DNA from: a virus | Reading direction: 5' to 3' (one strand) | DNA length: 36,136 nt | IMG/VR virus record: IMGVR_UViG_3300013014_000071 | Coordinates: 1 to 36,136 of that record | In this document: positions 7,316 to 15,146 of the stretch, piece after piece | Layout: the number at the start of each line of letters is the position of its first letter | Numbering within the stretch: position 1 is the first letter of the stretch | Position numbers and translations under genes: made by a program | Notes under the pieces: generated by a model | Databases searched by the model: none | What the model saw: the letters and a program-made list of their open reading frames with translations, nothing else | Told to the model about the DNA's origin: nothing

Positions 7316-7347
7316 AAAAGCCCGAGAATTATTCTTGGGCTTTTTTT
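7316..7347 (+). terminator. Rho-independent terminator
   Basis: AAAGCCCGAGAA pairs with TTCTTGGGCTTT (one G-U pair) around a 3 nt loop and is followed by an unbroken run of seven T. It ends the transcript of the small virion protein 18 nt after its stop codon. Confidence 0.9.
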
Positions 7348-7350
7348 ATG

Positions 7351-7358
7351 GCTAAATA
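7351..7358 (+). promoter_or_regulatory. Late-promoter-like box GCTAAATA, 4 nt before ATG
   Basis: GCTAAATA, then GTTA, then ATG at 7363. It lies directly after a terminator, so some promoter must be here to feed the following genes. No Shine-Dalgarno is visible. Confidence 0.5.
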
Positions 7359-7362
7359 GTTA

Positions 7363-7818
7363 ATGACGTATAGAATACAATGTTATACACTTTTTGATGT
7401 AACTAATACAGGAGTGCTTAATCGGTCAAAGCCAGCCGATGTTACTGATGAAGATACTTGGCGATTCAAAAGAAACACGCAAGCAAATTTTGATACAGTA
7501 CTTCAATCTATATCATTACGTTCACAACCGGATGTACTAAAAAAGCCTGAAAAAATTAATATTCGTTTTGATAAATTTCAGAATTTTGGTTTTTTGTTTG
7601 AGCAATTAGAAGATGAGACTTATCCATGTTGGTATTTTGAATTTGAAGTTTATCATAACAGTGTATTTGACAATGGTATAATAGAGTTTGGCTTTTTATA
7701 TAGTGATTGTGATAGAGTGCCAATGATATTGTGTGGTACAGAATGGGATAAGTTGTCTCCATTTTTAGATACTAGTTCTGAATTACGAAACATATATTTT
7801 ACATTACAAAATGATTGA
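7363..7818 (+). CDS. Conserved phage protein, function unknown
   Basis: A 151-residue acidic and aromatic-rich protein (MTYRIQCYTLFDVTNTGVLN at the start; FDTVLQSISLRSQP in the middle; a Trp/Tyr/Phe-rich stretch near 90-115). The pattern is familiar to me from conserved hypothetical proteins of T4-like marine phages, without an assigned role. It follows a terminator and has a TAAATA box 4 nt before its ATG. Its last 8 nt overlap the next gene, suggesting coupled translation. Confidence 0.72.
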   Translation: MTYRIQCYTLFDVTNTGVLNRSKPADVTDEDTWRFKRNTQANFDTVLQSISLRSQPDVLKKPEKINIRFDKFQNFGFLFEQLEDETYPCWYFEFEVYHNSVFDNGIIEFGFLYSDCDRVPMILCGTEWDKLSPFLDTSSELRNIYFTLQND

Positions 7819-8287
7819 AGAAAAAATAGTTGATAAAATTAATAAGTTCTTGACAAAAGAGCTTGTTCAGAATATGGGTGATTTTGTTATTTTTAAAAAC
7901 GAAAATAACATTTATGAGTTGTTTAATCAGTACATAATTCACCCCTATACAAATAATAGTTATAAAATAGTTTGTAAATTTAATTCGGTTGAAAAAACAT
8001 TTTCTTCTGTAAAGAATGCGGTTACATGGTGTGTGTTTGATAAGAACCAAAAAATTAATGAATGCAATAGAATTCAAGAGATTGACGTATTTTTGGATAG
8101 CATTGAGCTAGAGACCATACTGTGTAAAAAATATTTAAAGAAACCAAAAAATCTAGATTCAAAGTTACTTTATCTCAACAAACTAAGAGAGAATCAAGAG
8201 AAAAAAAAGAGACTAACTGGGGAATTAGATGAATTTATCAAGTTGTCAAAGTATTGGCAAGACAAGAAATTTATTCGCAAAGACTAA
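7811..8287 (+). CDS. Conserved phage protein, function unknown
   Basis: A 158-residue, very Lys/Asn-rich protein, helical at both ends (IVDKINKFLTKELVQNM at the start, a charged coiled-coil-like LNKLRENQEKKKR near 128-140). The middle has a strand-rich part with WCVFDKNQ. It overlaps the preceding gene by 8 nt and has no clear Shine-Dalgarno, consistent with re-initiation. I do not recognise the family. The A+T content is higher than in the neighbouring structural genes. Confidence 0.68.
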   Translation: MIEEKIVDKINKFLTKELVQNMGDFVIFKNENNIYELFNQYIIHPYTNNSYKIVCKFNSVEKTFSSVKNAVTWCVFDKNQKINECNRIQEIDVFLDSIELETILCKKYLKKPKNLDSKLLYLNKLRENQEKKKRLTGELDEFIKLSKYWQDKKFIRKD

Positions 8288-8302
8288 TAAACATGTGTTT
8301 AA

Positions 8303-8310
8303 GATAAATA
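8303..8310 (+). promoter_or_regulatory. Late promoter GATAAATA
   Basis: GATAAATA 22 nt before the ATG at 8333, placing a late start near 8316 with a leader of about 17 nt. It would drive the five-gene run 8333-10349. Confidence 0.6.
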
Positions 8311-8332
8311 TATTATAGACTGGGAAAATATT

Positions 8333-9013
8333 ATGAAATTAACTGACTTTGATAACAACAGCACCGCACAAAAAGCACTGAATGAAACTTATGCTATACC
8401 ATTCAATGTTGAAAAAATGCCGTTGCAAACCGCTGCATCAATGCTTAAGAAGGTAAGAAAGCTTACCAATGAAGCCAAACAGTCAAAAGATTTTTACAAA
8501 AATCAGACGAATCCTTCTTACATGAAATTAGTTTTCATGGAACAGGCTCTGAATTCTCATTTATATAGCTTAAAGAATTCTCCTAAGCCAAGGATCGTAG
8601 TAGAGAATGAGGAAGTTGAAAAGTCACAGGTTATTCTAGCAGCACAAGACATGATTGATACAGTTCAAAAAATGTTAGAAGAAGTTAGTGATATGATGGT
8701 TAAAGAACTTCCTGCTCTAGTAAATAGTATTCAATCTGAAATGGGTGTAAATGAAAGCACACAGTTTAATACGCAAGCAACGGAAGCACTAACATCGTTA
8801 AGTAGTTCAATTCAACAATCTAGAGCAACATTAAATGATGCCTTAAATACACTTACTGGTCAGGGCAATGCGGATGCATTTGCTATGGATACCCCACCTG
8901 AAATGGGTCCACCTGAAGAGGAAGTTCAAGATATTAGTATAGATACTACGGAAGTTCCCGCTGAACAACCTGAACCACAGCCAGTTGGTGGTGCCGGCAG
9001 ACTAAAGAGATAA
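8333..9013 (+). CDS. Putative prohead core/structural protein
   Basis: A 226-residue helical protein. Prominent motifs are YAIPFN near 21, NPSYMKLVFMEQAL near 60-75 and VENEEVEKSQVILAAQDM near 88-107, all of a kind I recall from conserved T4-like marine phage proteins sometimes annotated as prohead core. The C-terminus is acidic and Pro/Glu-rich, ending in a short basic tail GRLKR. LNETY and VNEST are possible prohead-protease sites. The heptad-like central region (about 95-185) suggests oligomerisation. The assignment to the head core is an inference; another structural role is possible. Confidence 0.68.
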   Translation: MKLTDFDNNSTAQKALNETYAIPFNVEKMPLQTAASMLKKVRKLTNEAKQSKDFYKNQTNPSYMKLVFMEQALNSHLYSLKNSPKPRIVVENEEVEKSQVILAAQDMIDTVQKMLEEVSDMMVKELPALVNSIQSEMGVNESTQFNTQATEALTSLSSSIQQSRATLNDALNTLTGQGNADAFAMDTPPEMGPPEEEVQDISIDTTEVPAEQPEPQPVGGAGRLKR

Positions 9014-9016
9014 TTA

Positions 9017-9352
9017 ATGTTTCTGTCCGAAATTGCGGAACCCAGTCCAAAGATTACTAGATTAGTTACCGTTGTTGACCAGCTTAAAACTGATTTAGAC
9101 AATGGTAAAATCAAATCTGAATGGACTGTGGATCAGCTATTGAATTACTTTAGAAAGTATGATATAATTATAGACAAAACTGATTTGTACAAAATGATTA
9201 AAAAACCTCCACTAAAAAATGTAATTTCAAATATTCAAGGTGAAAAAGTAGTGTTTAAAGGGCAAGCTGGTGAAACACCTGATATAGAATCTACTACTCC
9301 AGACGATCAAAAAAAGATAGTCGCTCAAATGGCTAAAAATACACTTAAATGA
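9017..9352 (+). CDS. Small conserved phage protein, function unknown
   Basis: A 111-residue Lys/Asp-rich protein opening MFLSEIAEPS, with a helical middle (WTVDQLLNYFRKYDIII) and a linker-like C-terminus. The opening resembles a capsid targeting peptide with an I-x-E cut site, but the next residue is Pro, which is unfavourable. AGAGA precedes the ATG. It is 3 nt from the upstream stop and overlaps the Fe-S carrier start (ATGA), so it is translationally tied into this operon. Confidence 0.7.
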   Translation: MFLSEIAEPSPKITRLVTVVDQLKTDLDNGKIKSEWTVDQLLNYFRKYDIIIDKTDLYKMIKKPPLKNVISNIQGEKVVFKGQAGETPDIESTTPDDQKKIVAQMAKNTLK

Positions 9353-9669
9353 TAACAGCTACTGAAATAGCCGCTACCAAAATAAAACAACAATTAGAAC
9401 AAAGAGGTAAAGGGTTAGGAATTAAAATCGGAGTAAAAACGACCGGTTGTTCTGGTCTTGCCTATACCTTAGAATTTGTTGACCAGATAGATCAAACTTA
9501 CGCTATATTTGAAATCAACGGAGCACATATATATGTAGATCCAAAACATGTTCCTTATTTGCAAGGATTAGAAATGGATTGGGTAAAAAAAGGACTAAAT
9601 GAAGGTTTTGAATTTATTAACCCGCAGGAAAAAGACCGTTGCGGTTGCGGCGAAAGTTTCAGAATATGA
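9349..9669 (+). CDS. A-type iron-sulfur cluster carrier (IscA/ErpA family)
   Basis: A 106-residue protein with the full A-type carrier signature: C34 in TGCSGLAY and the C98-G-C100 pair in DRCGCGESF, the three cysteines that hold a 2Fe-2S or 4Fe-4S cluster. Length and domain match host IscA/ErpA. In the cell it would deliver clusters to client enzymes during infection. It overlaps its neighbours by 4 nt upstream and 4 nt downstream (both ATGA), so it is an integral operon member and not a recent stray insertion. The downstream nuclease has only two cysteines and so is not an obvious client. Related genes are known as auxiliary metabolic genes of marine T4-like phages. Confidence 0.93.
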   Translation: MITATEIAATKIKQQLEQRGKGLGIKIGVKTTGCSGLAYTLEFVDQIDQTYAIFEINGAHIYVDPKHVPYLQGLEMDWVKKGLNEGFEFINPQEKDRCGCGESFRI

Positions 9670-10349
9670 TAGTAGAAAAATTTAAATATACTGCCCTTGA
9701 TAGGGCCACTGTAGATGGTAGTCGTAAGTATGCTACTCCAGATGGTGAAAAACTCCCTAGTGTTACAACTATATTAGATGCAACTAAGACTGAAGAATCC
9801 AAACAGGCTTTGCAAAATTGGAGAAATAGAGTAGGGCATAAACAAGCTCAAGCTATTACTACTGAGGCTGCAAGTCGAGGTACTAGAATGCACAAATGGT
9901 TAGAAAACTATATAAAAACAGGTGCTACTGGAGAACCAGGTAGTAATCCATATAGTTTACAAAGCCATCAAATGGCTCATAGTATCATTAGCCAAGGATT
10001 AGTAAAGTGTAACGAGTTTTGGGGCACAGAGGTTTCCTTATACTATCCAAAAATATATGCAGGTACTACTGACTTAGTGGGCCTACATGAAGGTAGCGAG
10101 GCTATTATGGATCATAAACAAACTAATAAGCCTAAAAAACGTGAATGGATTGATGATTATTTCATTCAATTAGCCGCTTATGCCGCAGCACATGACGAAC
10201 TATATGGAACTAAAATCCGTAAAGGTGTTGTGTTTATGTGTAGCCAAGACAATCAATACCAAGAATTCATTGTAGAAGGCAGTGAATTTGACAAATATTC
10301 TGATTTGTGGTTCAAGCGAGTAGAACAATATTATATGAAGTTCATTTAA
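9666..10349 (+). CDS. PD-(D/E)XK nuclease, RecB/Cas4-like exonuclease
   Basis: A 227-residue nuclease. The core reads YAGTTDLVG (D136) followed by AIMDHKQTNK (D149, K151), the D...D-x-K metal site of the family, with WIDDYFIQLAAYAAA as the QxxxY-like helix typical of RecB nucleases. An N-terminal helical part includes RGTRMHKWLE, also common in this group. It probably degrades or resects DNA during replication, recombination or host genome breakdown. I chose ATG 9666, which overlaps the Fe-S carrier stop; a TTG-type start 27 nt upstream lies inside that gene. Only two cysteines are present, so it lacks the four-Cys cluster of true Cas4. Confidence 0.88.
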   Translation: MIVEKFKYTALDRATVDGSRKYATPDGEKLPSVTTILDATKTEESKQALQNWRNRVGHKQAQAITTEAASRGTRMHKWLENYIKTGATGEPGSNPYSLQSHQMAHSIISQGLVKCNEFWGTEVSLYYPKIYAGTTDLVGLHEGSEAIMDHKQTNKPKKREWIDDYFIQLAAYAAAHDELYGTKIRKGVVFMCSQDNQYQEFIVEGSEFDKYSDLWFKRVEQYYMKFI

Positions 10350-10367
10350 CTGTCATCAAGGTATTAA

Positions 10368-10375
10368 GATAAATA
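10368..10375 (+). promoter_or_regulatory. Late promoter GATAAATA
   Basis: GATAAATA whose last base is also the first base of the hairpin at 10375-10402. A start near 10381 would give a late mRNA carrying only the 3' arm of that hairpin. Confidence 0.65.
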
Positions 10376-10402
10376 ATTGTGATACATTAACTAATCACAA
10401 TT
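10375..10402 (+). promoter_or_regulatory. Start-codon-blocking hairpin of the fibre mRNA
   Basis: AATTGTGAT (10375-10383) is a perfect complement of ATCACAATT (10394-10402), loop 10 nt, and the stem ends on the base before the ATG. Read-through RNA from upstream would fold it; late-promoter RNA starting near 10381 would lose most of the left arm. Confidence 0.6.
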
Positions 10403-12865
10403 ATGGCCATAATACAAATCTCAAAAATACAGCAGCGTTCAGGTAATATCGTTGATTTACCTCAACTTGACGAAGCAGAATTTGGTTTTGCATCTGATGT
10501 AAAAAAACTTTATATAGGTAAAGAATCACCCACTGAAAACATAGAGATACTTACATCTTATTCAAATATCAGCTTTAGTCAAATTGAAGGAGCATGCCAA
10601 AGTAATTTAAATATTGACTGTGCTAATGTAGCTAACGGACAAGTATTGACCTTTACTGGAACTGAATGGACTAATCGTGGTGGAAATCTAGGTGGTTTAA
10701 TAACATTGGGCAATGCCGCTGATGTTAAACTTACAGGTGGTCAAGAAAACTATTCACTGATAACAGATGGAACCGGTAATTTATCTTGGGCACCTACTAC
10801 TGCAATTATTGCTACTATTCAAAACGTTACTCAATCAAATCCGGCTGTTGTTACTACCGCAGATAATAATTTTTTTACTAGTGGAGCTCAAATAACGATC
10901 ACTAACGTAACAGGGATGACTGAGTTAAATGGTAATACTTATTATGCAAATGTTTTAACAGCAAATACACTTGCATTGTATGCTGATAGATATTTAACTT
11001 CCGGTATTAATTCAACAAGCTATGGTAAATTTCCATTCGCTAATGTAACTGCTACAACAGCAGGCACTAATTACATAACAGTAGCTAATTCAGTACCATT
11101 TACAATTAATGCTCCTGTAGTATTCACAGGAAATACATTTGGTAATATAACTGCAAATATAATTTATTATGTTCAAGCAGTTCCAACTCCAACTGCAATG
11201 GTTATTACTACCGCAATAGGAGGTACTCCAGTACCACTTACTACTGCTTCAGGCTCGTGTGGTGTTTATGTAACAGGTGGAAGAATTATTTCTTCTGTCA
11301 GCGGAGGTGCCAGTAACGGAGCAGCCGGTGGATCAAACACTACAGTTCAATATAACCTTACTGGACAATTAGATGGTAATTTAAATTTTACATATGATTA
11401 CCTTACTAGTAATTTAACATTAACTGGAAATGCAAATGTTAGTAATTTATTAGTTACAGGTAATGCTCAAATTGATGGGGATTTAGTAGTTAATGGTAAT
11501 ACAACATCAATTAACGTTACTACATTAAATGTTGAAGATCCTATTATATCATTGGGTAGAGGACCTAATAATACACCACTAACAGGAAATGACGGAAAAG
11601 ATCGTGGTGAACAACTTTGGTATTACACAACTTCAGAAAAAGCTGCTTTTATTGGATTTCAAAACAGTACTGGAAACTTTTTAGCGGCTACTGATGTAAC
11701 AATTACGAATGAAATAGTTTCTGTAAATAGTTATGGTAATTTTATACTTGGAAATGTGTATGGTATTAATTTTGTTGCATCAGCTAATGCAGCAATTAAC
11801 GGAGGTTCCATAACTTCTACCTCGGCAAACTTTAATTTATTACCTACATCTACTACAGTTAATATTGCTGCTAGCGGAACAGCGGTTAATATTGGAGCTA
11901 GTATAGGCGTTACTAACGTTCTCAATAACTTAGATGTTAATGGCAATGTTAACATTGATGGTGGTAATTTAACAGTAAGTACAAGTACATTTAATCTAGC
12001 CAACGCTAATGCCACAACAATTAATTTTGGTGGTGATGCATCTAATATTAATATTGGTAATACCAATGCAGGTAATACTACAATTAAAAATAATTTAGTA
12101 GTCAATGGTAATACTACTGTATTAGGATACTTGGCTCCTAGTACAGGTAATTCTAGCACAACTGGTATAATATTTCCCGCTGATCCCGGCGGTGGTACAG
12201 GAGACATAGCTAAGATTCAATATTATGCAGTGACAGGTGAGCAAACTGAGTTACTGATTTCTGTTGGTAATGAATCTACCGATAATATTACACTTACTGC
12301 TTCTGGTATAGTTAACATAACTAATTCTATGTATGTCGGTGGTAATGCTAATGTCGCAGGTAATACTAATATCACAGGTAATGCTAACGTTGGTAACCTT
12401 ATTACTACTGTAATAACAACAGGCGCTAGTGGAACAGCAGGGACAATAACAGGTAATTGGACATTAACTTCGGGATCTAGATTAGAAGCTACTTATGCTG
12501 ACTTAGCTGAGTATTATGTCGCTGATTTTGATTATGAACCAGGCACAGTATTAGAATTTGGTGGAGAATTTGAAGTAACTATAGCTGAAGACAGCACACC
12601 GCGCGTAGCAGGTGTAGTTAGTACAGATCCTGCTTATGTAATGAATTCTTCGTGTGAAGGTGAACACATTGTAGCATTGGCTCTCCAAGGACGCGTTCCT
12701 ACAAAAGTCCGCGGCGCTATTAAGAAAGGAGATATGCTTATTAGTGGTGGTGAAGGTTATGCAAAACCTAGTCCTACACCTATCATAGGGACAGTGATAG
12801 GTAAAGCATTAGAAAACTTTGACGGAATCGAAGGCGTCATTGAAGTCGCAGTCGGAAGATTATAA
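10403..12865 (+). CDS. Large modular tail fibre
   Basis: An 820-residue fibre, likely homotrimeric and involved in host contact. The N-terminus (about 1-65) has the EFGF...KLYIG pattern found at the start of many phage fibres (LDEAEFGFASDVKKLYIG). A module around 105-135 (VKLTGGQENYSLITDGTGNL) is shared with the fibre at 33649. Residues about 215-295 form a PVVFTGNTFGNITANIIYYV module, also seen in the 13710 protein. The middle is built of repeated NANV..L.V.GN beta strands. The C-terminus from about 695 (YADLAEYYVADFDYEPGTVL, later VAGVVSTDPAY) is a conserved terminal domain of phage fibres, possibly a folding or chaperone domain. No Shine-Dalgarno is present; a hairpin abuts the ATG. Confidence 0.88.
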   Translation: MAIIQISKIQQRSGNIVDLPQLDEAEFGFASDVKKLYIGKESPTENIEILTSYSNISFSQIEGACQSNLNIDCANVANGQVLTFTGTEWTNRGGNLGGLITLGNAADVKLTGGQENYSLITDGTGNLSWAPTTAIIATIQNVTQSNPAVVTTADNNFFTSGAQITITNVTGMTELNGNTYYANVLTANTLALYADRYLTSGINSTSYGKFPFANVTATTAGTNYITVANSVPFTINAPVVFTGNTFGNITANIIYYVQAVPTPTAMVITTAIGGTPVPLTTASGSCGVYVTGGRIISSVSGGASNGAAGGSNTTVQYNLTGQLDGNLNFTYDYLTSNLTLTGNANVSNLLVTGNAQIDGDLVVNGNTTSINVTTLNVEDPIISLGRGPNNTPLTGNDGKDRGEQLWYYTTSEKAAFIGFQNSTGNFLAATDVTITNEIVSVNSYGNFILGNVYGINFVASANAAINGGSITSTSANFNLLPTSTTVNIAASGTAVNIGASIGVTNVLNNLDVNGNVNIDGGNLTVSTSTFNLANANATTINFGGDASNINIGNTNAGNTTIKNNLVVNGNTTVLGYLAPSTGNSSTTGIIFPADPGGGTGDIAKIQYYAVTGEQTELLISVGNESTDNITLTASGIVNITNSMYVGGNANVAGNTNITGNANVGNLITTVITTGASGTAGTITGNWTLTSGSRLEATYADLAEYYVADFDYEPGTVLEFGGEFEVTIAEDSTPRVAGVVSTDPAYVMNSSCEGEHIVALALQGRVPTKVRGAIKKGDMLISGGEGYAKPSPTPIIGTVIGKALENFDGIEGVIEVAVGRL

Positions 12866-12878
12866 TAGGAAAAACAAA

Positions 12879-13397
12879 ATGGCATCATATGTATATACGG
12901 GAAATTTAGTATCACAACAATCAGCTAACATTGCTACTGACAAGATTAGAATATCAACTACTGGCACTGGTATTCATGCTGTTACCGGTTATCCTAGAGT
13001 AGCTGGTACTGGTACAGCAACGGCAGCAACTAACAGTGTAACAGTTACTGGAGTTGGAACAGCATTTAACACTCAACTTGAAGTTGGTGCTTGGATAGGT
13101 AATACAACCGGAACAACAGTTGGAATAGTGTCAAGTATTGCAAACGCTACTAGCTTAACATTAACTGCTAATGCAGGAGTAGCACTGTCAAATGTTGCAT
13201 ACACTTTCAATAATGCAGGAGTTCCCTACGCAATCGCCACACAACAGTCACAAATTTTCCCACACCAATCCCAGTTTAATACTGTTTATTGTGGTCAAGG
13301 TAATGTAGTAGCATTTCTTACAACAGGTGGCGGTGCAGGAACTGAATTCAGTATTACTGAATTAGGTATGCCTCACGCGGTTACCGGTACAGAATAA
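12879..13397 (+). CDS. Fibre-associated virion protein
   Basis: A 172-residue Thr/Ala/Gly/Val-rich beta protein. The start is ATG 12879 with TAGGAAA in front; an in-frame extension to 12819 overlaps the fibre gene and is out of character in composition. The middle (about 45-110) has a TVTGVGTAFNTQLEVGAWIG motif, a common module of phage surface proteins, and the end FSITELGMPHAVTG looks like a conserved tip. It lies 13 nt after the fibre gene and is probably co-transcribed. It could be a fibre tip, adaptor or head decoration; the sequence does not decide. Confidence 0.72.
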   Translation: MASYVYTGNLVSQQSANIATDKIRISTTGTGIHAVTGYPRVAGTGTATAATNSVTVTGVGTAFNTQLEVGAWIGNTTGTTVGIVSSIANATSLTLTANAGVALSNVAYTFNNAGVPYAIATQQSQIFPHQSQFNTVYCGQGNVVAFLTTGGGAGTEFSITELGMPHAVTGTE

Positions 13398-13604
13398 TTA
13401 TTCTTTTACTCGCCATCCTTTTACCATACGGTGTCTCTCGTGGATCATATTAGATATGTGTCCACTCGGGAGATTATATTTTTCTATTAATTTAGTCCTA
13501 GTACAGTTCTCAATAAGACCGGTAATATGATAAAATTCATAGATTGTAGGGTCAGATAAGTTAACTCTCACTTTTTCTCTTGTAAATTTATGCATGTTGT
13601 TCAT
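13398..13604 (-). CDS. Lone NUMOD-like DNA-binding repeat (homing endonuclease relic)
   Basis: A 68-residue protein consisting almost only of one DNA-binding repeat: TIYEFYHITGLIENCT, then KLIEKYNLPSGHISNM, ending VKGWRVKE. It lines up with both repeats of the HNH enzyme at 105-743 (F-x-H-x-x-G-x-I-E, KYNL, KGWR). There is no HNH core. Its stop codon directly abuts the stop of the preceding plus-strand gene, so it fills the space between two plus genes on the opposite strand. The ATG has a TGTAAATA box about 22 nt upstream on its own strand but no clear RBS. It is either a decay product or a small DNA-binding protein with a new role. Confidence 0.7.
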   Translation of the reverse strand: MNNMHKFTREKVRVNLSDPTIYEFYHITGLIENCTRTKLIEKYNLPSGHISNMIHERHRMVKGWRVKE

Positions 13605-13617
13605 TTTTTGGTAAAAT

Positions 13618-13625
13618 GATAAATA
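13618..13625 (+). promoter_or_regulatory. Late promoter GATAAATA
   Basis: GATAAATA about 85 nt before the ATG at 13710. The following leader, unusually long for this genome, can form two short hairpins: TACG/CGTA near 13644-13657 and GCGGTT pairing with AACCCGC (one bulged C) near 13674-13688. The RBS is TAGGAGA. Confidence 0.55.
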
Positions 13626-13709
13626 TATTTACATAGCACAATACGGTGCTTCGTAATGATAACTCATTAACGGCGGTTAGAACCCGCAACCCATATTAGG
13701 AGAAATCAA

Positions 13710-15146
13710 ATGGGACGCCCTTTAAAAATCGCAAAGGCTCAAACAGTCTTAACAATTACTGACACAGCAACAGCAGGTAGTGTCGTTACAATATCAGGTG
13801 GAAATTTAACAACTTCACCCACAGTCGGTGTAACATCTGGTATGTCATTTGTACCTGCATCAAGTATCAGTGGTTTAGTAGCTAACACAATATATTATGT
13901 TGATACTATTTTATCAAATACCACATTCAGCGTTTCAACAACTCAACTAAGTGTTCAACCACGTGTAATGGCTACATTAACTAATTCAACAGGTGGCACG
14001 GTTAGCGCATCATTTAATGTGGTTGATGCTTACTTCAACAATCCATTAGGTGGCACTGGTTTTCCGACAACAAACAGTAATACATATTCTGTAGTTGGTG
14101 GTAATACAGCTATTATTGGACCACAAGTACTAGCACAAGTTGCTATCGGTATCAATGGCACCGGTACTCTATATTCTACTAGTGGTAACGCAACCGTATT
14201 TGGTGTTGGTACTGATCTTGCTAACACATTATCTGTAGGTTCTGCAATTCAAGTAGGAGTTGCCAACATCAATGGTTCTACTGATTATGTTAATTTAGGA
14301 TTTGCTGCTACACTTTCGGGATATGCAAATATTGAAATTTCCAATGCTACTGCTACAGGTAATTTCTTAACAACAGTTGGCAATGCTCAAACATTGTTCG
14401 CAAGTAAACCAGTTGTATTGACAGCTAACATCGGTGGTTTGGCAGCTGGCACAACATACTTTGTTAATACAATTTCCAACGCGGCCGCATTCAGCGTATC
14501 TTCCTATGTAGGTGGTGCTAACGTTCCATTAACGAATCAAAATGCCACTTCTTATGCTGTACAAGATCGTGTGATATTATCAACTACTGCTGCCACTTCT
14601 TATGCAAATGTACCATTCGTTTATGCAAATGATGAAGCTGGTTACATTGTACGTCAAAAAGGTAAGCAAAAGTACTTAGTAAAAGGCGGAACAACTGGTT
14701 TAACAGCACAATGTTTAACAGCAAACGTTGCAAATACAGCATTGACACCAAATTCTATGCGTATTCTTGCTACATATGCTAACTCAACCACTCAAACAGT
14801 TCAGTATCTTTCTGATCACAATGCAGGATTGTTTACTGCTAGTTCTAGTCCTATTGCAACAGCTAATATTGTATCTGCCGGACAACCAACTGGTAACTTG
14901 GGATATATCAACACAGCTCCAGTAATTGCAACATTCAATAGTGCGGTAACTACCGTAACTGCTGGATCGTTTGTTGTCGGAGTAGCTTATGTTATTGTAT
15001 CACTTGGTGATACTGACTGGGCGGCAGTAGGTGCAAATAATGCATCTGTAGGAGCAATCTTCACTGCAACCGGTGTTGGCTCTGGTACAGGTACGGTGTC
15101 TATCGCCGGTGCAATTGGTCCAATCGTAACCATAGCTAACGCATAA
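13710..15146 (+). CDS. Modular virion structural protein
   Basis: A 478-residue Thr/Val/Ala/Asn-rich beta protein with strong RBS (TAGGAGA). Visible modules: two SGLVANTIYYVDTI / GGLAAGTTYFVNTI units (about 53-75 and 233-255) of the type shared with the 10403 fibre; a conserved block EAGYIVRQKGKQKYLVKGG near 310-330; and a C-terminal VAYVIVSLGDTDWAAVGAN module near 430-450 ending in FTATGVGSGTGT, widespread in phage surface proteins. It is probably on the virion surface. The stop codon shares one base with the start of the next gene (TAATG). Confidence 0.75.
   Translation: MGRPLKIAKAQTVLTITDTATAGSVVTISGGNLTTSPTVGVTSGMSFVPASSISGLVANTIYYVDTILSNTTFSVSTTQLSVQPRVMATLTNSTGGTVSASFNVVDAYFNNPLGGTGFPTTNSNTYSVVGGNTAIIGPQVLAQVAIGINGTGTLYSTSGNATVFGVGTDLANTLSVGSAIQVGVANINGSTDYVNLGFAATLSGYANIEISNATATGNFLTTVGNAQTLFASKPVVLTANIGGLAAGTTYFVNTISNAAAFSVSSYVGGANVPLTNQNATSYAVQDRVILSTTAATSYANVPFVYANDEAGYIVRQKGKQKYLVKGGTTGLTAQCLTANVANTALTPNSMRILATYANSTTQTVQYLSDHNAGLFTASSSPIATANIVSAGQPTGNLGYINTAPVIATFNSAVTTVTAGSFVVGVAYVIVSLGDTDWAAVGANNASVGAIFTATGVGSGTGTVSIAGAIGPIVTIANA

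Noticed and set aside
7799-8077. Antisense open frame of 92 codons opposite the 7811 gene
   Set aside because: Phe/Ile/Asn-rich product of AT-rich sequence, without RBS or recognisable domain.
9666-10349. Idea that the nuclease is a Cas4-type Fe-S protein served by the adjacent IscA
   Set aside because: Only two cysteines are present in the nuclease; Cas4/AddB clusters need four.
11731-12207. Antisense open frame of 158 codons opposite the 10403 fibre
   Set aside because: Same compositional effect; Val/Leu/Pro-rich low complexity and no start signals.
12819-12878. N-terminal extension of the gene at 12879
   Set aside because: It overlaps the conserved C-terminus of the fibre gene and the residues are unlike the rest; TAGGAAA precedes ATG 12879.
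13641-13690. Riboswitch in the leader of the 13710 gene
   Set aside because: Two short hairpins are visible, but there is no recognisable aptamer core and no expression platform such as a terminator or sequestered RBS.
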